A program made the translations under genes and the position numbers. DNA of 10,395 nucleotides from Candidatus Pacebacteria bacterium CG10_big_fil_rev_8_21_14_0_10_44_11 (GTDB lineage Bacteria; Patescibacteriota; Microgenomatia; UBA1400; PJMF01): NCBI GenBank assembly GCA_002772705.1, contig PFDH01000032.1:1-10395 (forward strand), in the 5' to 3' direction. The notes below the pieces were generated by a model. That model did not search any database and was not told where the DNA came from. It saw nothing but the letters and a program-made list of their open reading frames with translations. Positions within the stretch are counted from its first letter, which is position 1. Each line of letters opens with the position of its first letter. Below are positions 6,913-10,395 of this stretch, in pieces.

Positions 6913-7273
6913 GCAGTATCTTTGGGCGTATTCTCCACCTTTTTTTTGGGCAGTCTTCATTTTTATTCTTTCAGCCCAGGACGTCTTGCCCAGTTTTGAA
7001 CTTTCAACTATTGATTTTATCTTCAAGAAACTCTCCCACATATTTGTCTATGCAGTCTTGTATTTCTTGCTCAACCGAGCAGTCAATCAATCTGTTTCAC
7101 CCGCCACAGCCACCAAGCACTGGTACCTACCTCTGCTGTTAACCGCAGTCTATGCTCTGACGGACGAGTTTCACCAACAGTTTGTACCAGGTAGATATGG
7201 TACCTTGCGCGACACTGGTTATGACTTATTAGGTGCGCTCATCGTCTTTATGCGGCAGTACCGATATATCTGA
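6884..7273 (+). CDS. VanZ-like small membrane protein
   Basis: This 129-residue protein has about four membrane segments (near 17-33, 50-65, 81-93 and 112-126). It carries the VanZ family signature: K48/K49 with H52 and Y56 in the second segment, then DEFHQQFVPGR (94-104) followed by D110, D114 and G117. VanZ itself gives low-level teicoplanin resistance in enterococci; most chromosomal relatives have no known function, and resistance should not be assumed here. Its ATG lies inside the lamin-tail gene, giving a 29-base overlap in another frame. No alternative start codon occurs in the first codons after the overlap, so translation is probably coupled to the upstream gene. It ends in TGA, the only one in the window. 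The partnership with a surface protein suggests an envelope role. Confidence 0.88.
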   Translation: MISISVPLVKQYLWAYSPPFFWAVFIFILSAQDVLPSFELSTIDFIFKKLSHIFVYAVLYFLLNRAVNQSVSPATATKHWYLPLLLTAVYALTDEFHQQFVPGRYGTLRDTGYDLLGALIVFMRQYRYI

Positions 7274-7276
7274 GGC

Positions 7277-7304
7277 TTGACTTCAAATAATGATAGATTA
7301 CACT
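7277..7304 (+). promoter_or_regulatory. Promoter of the HU gene
   Basis: TTGACT (7277-7282, five of six consensus bases) and TACACT (7299-7304, four of six) are separated by 16 bases. Transcription would start near 7311, leaving a leader of about 40 bases that contains the Shine-Dalgarno. This differs from the leaderless-type arrangement seen elsewhere in the window and fits a well-expressed housekeeping gene. The -35 begins four bases after the VanZ stop codon. Confidence 0.5.
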
Positions 7305-7340
7305 CTCAACTACGCAACCTGCACGTACTAATTAAGCCAG

Positions 7341-7345
7341 AAAGG
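7341..7345 (+). promoter_or_regulatory. Shine-Dalgarno of the HU gene
   Basis: AAAGG (7341-7345), extending as AGGTGA to 7348, lies five bases before the ATG at 7351. It selects that ATG over the in-frame GTG at 7345, which overlaps the site itself and has no Shine-Dalgarno of its own. HU proteins normally begin M-(T/N)-K, which also favours 7351. Confidence 0.65.
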
Positions 7346-7350
7346 TGAGT

Positions 7351-7626
7351 ATGACGAAATCGCAATTGATTACGATCGTTTCAAAAAAAGCCCATTTAAC
7401 CAAAAAAGCATCAGCTGATGCGATTATTGCACTTTTCGACGAAGTGATCCGCGCCCTGACCAAGGGCGAAAAAGTCGTAATCTCTGGATTTGGTACGTTC
7501 TACGTTAGCCCAGTCAAGGATAAACAGGTTGTCCCATTTGGCAACGAAAAGAATCGCCAAACAATCAAGAGTCATCGGGTTGTTAACTTAAAGGTTGGTA
7601 AACCGCTCAAAAAAGCCGTTTGGTAA
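7351..7626 (+). CDS. HU/IHF-family DNA-binding protein
   Basis: This 91-residue protein has the usual HU length and layout. The helical N-terminal half runs MTKSQLITIV through a helix-turn-helix-like dimerisation region, followed by the family hallmark GEKVVISGFGTF (about 39-50) and the closing GKPLKKAV. HU dimers bend and compact DNA in the nucleoid without strong sequence preference. The beta-arm is unusual: the RNPxTG tip found in most HU proteins is replaced by VVPFGNEKN, with a proline still near the tip that could intercalate, and the arm is about one residue longer. The gene has its own promoter and Shine-Dalgarno and is followed by a hairpin, so it is probably transcribed alone. Whether it is the main HU of the cell or a specialised copy cannot be told. 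Confidence 0.93.
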   Translation: MTKSQLITIVSKKAHLTKKASADAIIALFDEVIRALTKGEKVVISGFGTFYVSPVKDKQVVPFGNEKNRQTIKSHRVVNLKVGKPLKKAVW

Positions 7627-7642
7627 AAAGAAAAGTTGCTCC

Positions 7643-7719
7643 GTCAAGTTGGTGAGAGCAAGCTATTTCCATTCAAACTCACAGAGCTCTCAAGACTTGA
7701 CTTCGCAGACTTTTCTTTT
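7643..7719 (+). terminator. Long hairpin and T-rich run after the HU gene, probable terminator
   Basis: GTCAAGT (7643-7649) pairs with ACTTGAC (7695-7701), and TGAGAGC (7653-7659) pairs with GCTCTCA (7686-7692). Together these make 14 base pairs with a small internal loop (3 against 2 bases) and a 26-base apical loop. TTTTCTTTT follows at 7711-7719. The large loop and the nine-base gap before the T run are atypical for an intrinsic terminator, so it may instead stabilise the HU mRNA or be part of a small RNA. A competing six-pair hairpin (TTGCTC 7636-7641 with GAGCAA 7656-7661) overlaps the left arm. Confidence 0.4.
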
Positions 7720-7747
7720 GCTAAGGTTAGTAATTTTCCTGGTGCTT

Positions 7748-7756
7748 TGATAAGAT
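7748..7756 (+). promoter_or_regulatory. Candidate extended -10 before the ABC exporter
   Basis: TGaTAAGAT contains TAAGAT (four of six -10 consensus bases) with the TG extension, and ends eight bases before the ATG at 7765. Transcription would begin about two bases before the start codon. No good -35 is seen at 17 bases, which extended -10 promoters can tolerate. An alternative is TTGACT (7697-7702) with TAAGGT (7722-7727, also preceded by TG and one base), but its spacer of 19 bases is long. Confidence 0.35.
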
Positions 7757-7764
7757 AAGCTGTC

Positions 7765-8763
7765 ATGCCACAACCAGTAATCTCCGTTTCCCACCTTAGC
7801 AAGCACTTCAAAGTTCACAAAAAACAACCTGGCCTCTGGGGCTCTGTCCAATCTCTCTGGAATCGGGAGTATCAAGAAGTAAAGGCCGTTGATGACATCA
7901 GTTTTGAGATCAATGAAGGGGAAACAATTGGTTTTATTGGCCAAAATGGCGCTGGCAAAACTACCACCCTCAAAGTGCTGTCAGGGCTGCTCTATCCTTC
8001 GGCCGGCCAAGTCAGCGTCCTTGGCTTTGATCCCTGGAAACGACAACCCGAATTTCAGAAACAATTTGCCCTAGTAATGGGTCAGAAAAATCAACTCTGG
8101 TGGGATCTGCCACCAATCGAGACCTTTGAGCTCAACAAAGCTATTTACGAACTTTCTGACAAAGAATACAAAAGAACCCTCAATACTTTGGTTGAGCTGT
8201 TAGACGTTGGCGACGTGCTCAACATTCAAGTCCGCAAGTTGTCGCTCGGCCAGCGGATGAAGTGCGAACTAATCGCCGCCCTCCTCCACACCCCCAAAGT
8301 GCTGTTCCTGGATGAGCCAACCATTGGCCTGGATGTGTTGATGCAAAAAGCCCTCCGCGACTTCATCAAGGACTACAATAAAAAATTTAACGCCACCATT
8401 ATTCTGACCAGTCACTACATGGATGACGTCAAAGAAATCTGTGATCGTGCGCTAGTCATCGATCATGGTCAGAAAATTTTTGACGGTCAGCTCAAGAAGC
8501 TAATAGATTCATACGCCAGAAACAAAATTCTCTCGCTCATTTTCACAAAACCGGTGACGCAAAAAAAACTGGCAGAATTTGGCGAGGTCAAGGCGGCTGA
8601 TCAGTTGAGCGCCACTTTGCTGGTTCCCCGCGCTCAAGCCACCAAGATGGCCTCCAAGTTACTCAGCCAGCTGCCCGTCCAGGATTTAAACATTGAGGAG
8701 CCGCCGATTGAAGCGATCATTCGTGAAGTTTTTGAAACCAAAGCTGATCAAACCCATGACTAA
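7765..8763 (+). CDS. ABC-2-type exporter ATPase (COG4586-like)
   Basis: This 332-residue protein is the nucleotide-binding subunit of an ABC exporter and would power the two permeases encoded next to it. Visible motifs are Walker A GQNGAGKTT (59-67), a Q-loop region around Q107-Q110 (GQKNQ), signature LSLGQ (159-163, a variant of LSGGQ), Walker B VLFLDEP (179-185), D-loop GLD (188-190) and the switch histidine H217 in TSHYMDD. The insert before the A-loop (about 20-40, LWGSVQSLWNREYQEVKAV) and the extension after residue 240 ending in EEPPIEAIIREVFE are characteristic of the COG4586 branch rather than of general ABC-2 ATPases. All catalytic residues are present. The stop overlaps the start of the first permease by eight bases, implying translational coupling. 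The exported substrate is unknown for most members of this group. Confidence 0.95.
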   Translation: MPQPVISVSHLSKHFKVHKKQPGLWGSVQSLWNREYQEVKAVDDISFEINEGETIGFIGQNGAGKTTTLKVLSGLLYPSAGQVSVLGFDPWKRQPEFQKQFALVMGQKNQLWWDLPPIETFELNKAIYELSDKEYKRTLNTLVELLDVGDVLNIQVRKLSLGQRMKCELIAALLHTPKVLFLDEPTIGLDVLMQKALRDFIKDYNKKFNATIILTSHYMDDVKEICDRALVIDHGQKIFDGQLKKLIDSYARNKILSLIFTKPVTQKKLAEFGEVKAADQLSATLLVPRAQATKMASKLLSQLPVQDLNIEEPPIEAIIREVFETKADQTHD

Positions 8764-9547
8764 ATATATTCAGCTACTCAAGCTTTCTTGGCAAAATGGC
8801 TTTGTCTACCGCACCAGCCTGTTTATGTGGCGATTCAGACAGTTCTTGTCCTCAGTGATGTCGCTGACTGTCTGGACGGTGATTTATACCTCGCAAAGCT
8901 CTGTGCTTGGCTACGACCAAACGCAAATGATTACCTACATTTTTTTATCGGCGTTTTTACAAAGCTGTATTTTGGCCACCGCGCTCAACTCACTTTCAGG
9001 TCGGGTTTACTCTGGCGAAATTAGCGCTCAACTAGTCAAGCCAATCTCTCTGTTTGGCTATTTGGCTATCGAGGACGTGGCTGATAAACTACGTAACATT
9101 TTTTTCATTCTGATCGAGACTAGCTTGTTGTACCTGATTTTTATTCCCACCATCCCACTGCCGACACTGCTTAATGGTGCACTTTTTGTGCTAGCCGTGC
9201 TGATGGGAGCGGTGATGAACTTTATTATCAACCTGCTGTTTGGCGCAATCGGTTTTTGGAGTCCTGACACTTGGGGGCCCAAATTTATGTTTTTCATCAT
9301 GGTCGAGTTTACCGCCGGCAAACTTTTCCCCTTAGATATCTTGCCGCCAATCCTAGAAAAATTGCTCTACCTAACGCCCTTTCCGTATTTTTCATTTGTG
9401 CAGACCCAAATTTTTCTGGGCAGACTTGACAGCGTCCAGATCTTTTGGCAGCTTGCCAGTCTGGCTGGCTGGATTGTAGGTCTGTATCTAGTCACCAGAT
9501 GGATTTGGCAACGCGGGCTGCGAGATTATGCTGCTGCCGGACAGTAA
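8756..9547 (+). CDS. ABC-2-type exporter permease 1 (COG4587-like)
   Basis: This 263-residue protein has about six membrane segments (near 27-46, 58-78, 114-133, 138-164, 176-190 and 232-250). It shows the ABC2_membrane_6 hallmarks: GEISAQLVKPIS (87-98), the cytoplasmic loop thought to contact the ATPase; GFWSPDTW (166-173); a GKLFPLDILPP block (188-198); PFPYF (208-212); and a Gly-Leu-x-x-Tyr ending (RGLRDYAAAGQ, 253-263) like the GLRRYSAVGG end of COG4587 proteins. The ATG at 8756 overlaps the ATPase stop by eight bases. A TTG at 8693 in the same frame would add 21 very basic residues encoded within the ATPase gene, so it is rejected. No Shine-Dalgarno is visible, which fits translational coupling. 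It probably pairs with permease 2 as a heterodimer. Confidence 0.92.
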   Translation: MTKYIQLLKLSWQNGFVYRTSLFMWRFRQFLSSVMSLTVWTVIYTSQSSVLGYDQTQMITYIFLSAFLQSCILATALNSLSGRVYSGEISAQLVKPISLFGYLAIEDVADKLRNIFFILIETSLLYLIFIPTIPLPTLLNGALFVLAVLMGAVMNFIINLLFGAIGFWSPDTWGPKFMFFIMVEFTAGKLFPLDILPPILEKLLYLTPFPYFSFVQTQIFLGRLDSVQIFWQLASLAGWIVGLYLVTRWIWQRGLRDYAAAGQ

Positions 9548-9567
9548 TTGGACATCAATAAATTACT

Positions 9568-10365
9568 ATGCTACACCGTTTTTCCTACTACTTTCACATC
9601 TGGCAACGCTGGGGCTTTAACGCTCTGCAAGAAGTTTTTGTGAATCGCGGTACCAACTTGTTATTCTTCTCGGGCAAGTTTATTCGCCTGGCGATGACCT
9701 TGCTGGTGCTACTGCTCATCAAGCAAAACATCAAAACCTTTGCTGGCTACACCAATGATCAAATGATTGTTTTTTTCTTGGTCTATCAGTTTGTTGAAAA
9801 TATTTCCTCAATATTTTATCGAGGCGTCTACAATTTTGGCCGCGATGTCAGAAACGGCCAGTTTGACTTTGACTTGCCCAAACCTATCAATCCACTTTTC
9901 CGTGCCTTGATGGGCAATCCTGATATTAACGACATGGTTTTTTTTGTAATCTCGTCTGGAGTTAGTCTCTATATTCTTTCCACCTTACAACTTACCATCA
10001 CCGCCGCCAGTATTTTAGGGTTCTCCTTATTGTTGATCAACAGCTTTGTGATTGTGACCGCACTGCACATTATTGTGCTTTCGATCGCTATTTTTACCAC
10101 CGATGTTGAAGGAGTCATTTGGATGTACCGAGACCTGGCAAGACTTGGCCAGTTTCCGATCACCGCCTACTTGGAGTTGATGCGCTTCTCACTCTTTTTT
10201 ATTGTCCCAATTGGCATGATGATCACCATTCCAGCCCAATTACTGATGAATTTGCCACTTAGTTATAGTGTTTGGGTGAGCGTCTTGATTGGCGGTAGCT
10301 TTTTGGGCTTCAGTCTTTGGCTCTGGAACATCGCGCTCAAAAACTACACCAGCGCCAGCTCATAA
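9568..10365 (+). CDS. ABC-2-type exporter permease 2 (COG3694-like)
   Basis: This 265-residue protein has about six membrane segments (near 37-52, 66-84, 121-140, 145-178, 205-225 and 232-252). It carries the same class of coupling loop, VRNGQFDFDLPKPINPLF (94-111), which matches the G-x-L/F-D-x-x-L-x-(R/K)-P-(L/I)-N-P-L pattern of COG3694 permeases. The later block GQFPITAY (194-201), followed by VPIGMMITIPAQLL (213-226), and the YTSASS end also match that group. It is clearly different in sequence from permease 1, so the exporter is a heteromeric ATPase2/permease1/permease2 assembly. It starts 20 bases after permease 1 with no visible Shine-Dalgarno and closes the operon; only 30 A+T-rich bases remain in the window. 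Confidence 0.93.
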   Translation: MLHRFSYYFHIWQRWGFNALQEVFVNRGTNLLFFSGKFIRLAMTLLVLLLIKQNIKTFAGYTNDQMIVFFLVYQFVENISSIFYRGVYNFGRDVRNGQFDFDLPKPINPLFRALMGNPDINDMVFFVISSGVSLYILSTLQLTITAASILGFSLLLINSFVIVTALHIIVLSIAIFTTDVEGVIWMYRDLARLGQFPITAYLELMRFSLFFIVPIGMMITIPAQLLMNLPLSYSVWVSVLIGGSFLGFSLWLWNIALKNYTSASS

Positions 10366-10395
10366 AAGTCAATAAAATTTCCAATTTTTCTGAAG

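Noticed and set aside
6884..7273. Glycopeptide resistance gene vanZ
   Set aside because: Family motifs match, but there are no vanA/H/X/Y or regulatory genes nearby and most chromosomal VanZ-like proteins have no resistance role.
7271..7273. TGA as a recoded sense codon (as in Gracilibacteria-type genomes)
   Set aside because: The VanZ-like protein is complete at this TGA, a promoter follows at once, and none of the other genes contains an in-frame TGA.
7316..7348. Possible masking of the HU Shine-Dalgarno by ACCT in its leader
   Set aside because: Only four pairs (ACCT with AGGT) across a long loop, too weak to support a riboswitch or autoregulatory structure.
7276..7704. CTTGACTTC present on both sides of the HU gene (7276-7284 and 7696-7704)
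   Set aside because: A nine-base match including a -35-like TTGACT can arise by chance or from promoter sequence; there is no flanking similarity or mobile gene to suggest an insertion or attachment site.
10374..10388. AAAATT-TCC-AATTTT inverted repeat after the last gene as a terminator
   Set aside because: Six A-T pairs only, no stable stem, and the window ends before any further signal can be judged.

Overview
The window is a compact, gene-dense bacterial segment with all ten recognisable genes on the + strand. Small intergenic gaps, several start codons without a Shine-Dalgarno sequence, lamin-tail and VanZ-like proteins, and a very large polytopic glycosyltransferase with divergent sequence together suggest an uncultivated lineage. 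A Patescibacteria/CPR genome (perhaps Microgenomates) is my best guess, with Chloroflexota as the alternative. This is inference from gene style; no rRNA or other phylogenetic marker is present. The standard genetic code fits (eight TAA, one TAG and one TGA stop).

Region 1 (1-852) holds one secreted protein of unknown function, built from two copies of a roughly 90-residue Trp- and Cys-containing repeat. It has a strong Shine-Dalgarno and its own terminator, and is visibly richer in G+C than what follows. Region 2 (about 853-5981) is a surface-polysaccharide cluster: a family 2 glycosyltransferase, a dolichyl-phosphate-mannose-synthase-like family 2 glycosyltransferase, and a 1123-residue GT-C-like membrane enzyme with a large extracytoplasmic domain. 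The likely logic is that the DPMS-like enzyme charges a polyprenyl phosphate with sugar in the cytoplasm and the GT-C enzyme uses it outside. It starts from an almost consensus promoter whose predicted start point lies at the ATG, so its mRNA may be leaderless.

Region 3 (5982-7273) encodes a secreted, membrane-tethered lamin-tail-domain protein overlapping a small VanZ-like membrane protein. Region 4 (7274-7764) is an HU-family DNA-binding protein with its own promoter and Shine-Dalgarno, followed by a long hairpin and T-rich run. Region 5 (7765-10365) is a three-gene ABC-2 exporter: one ATPase and two different permeases of the COG4586/COG4587/COG3694 type, whose substrate is not known.

I see no tRNA, rRNA, CRISPR array, transposase or integrase. 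No clearly new multi-gene system is evident. The most unusual items are the duplicated-domain secreted protein at the left end, the leaderless-type promoters, and the pairing of a DPMS-like enzyme with a giant GT-C enzyme. No stretch longer than 300 bases lacks a gene.
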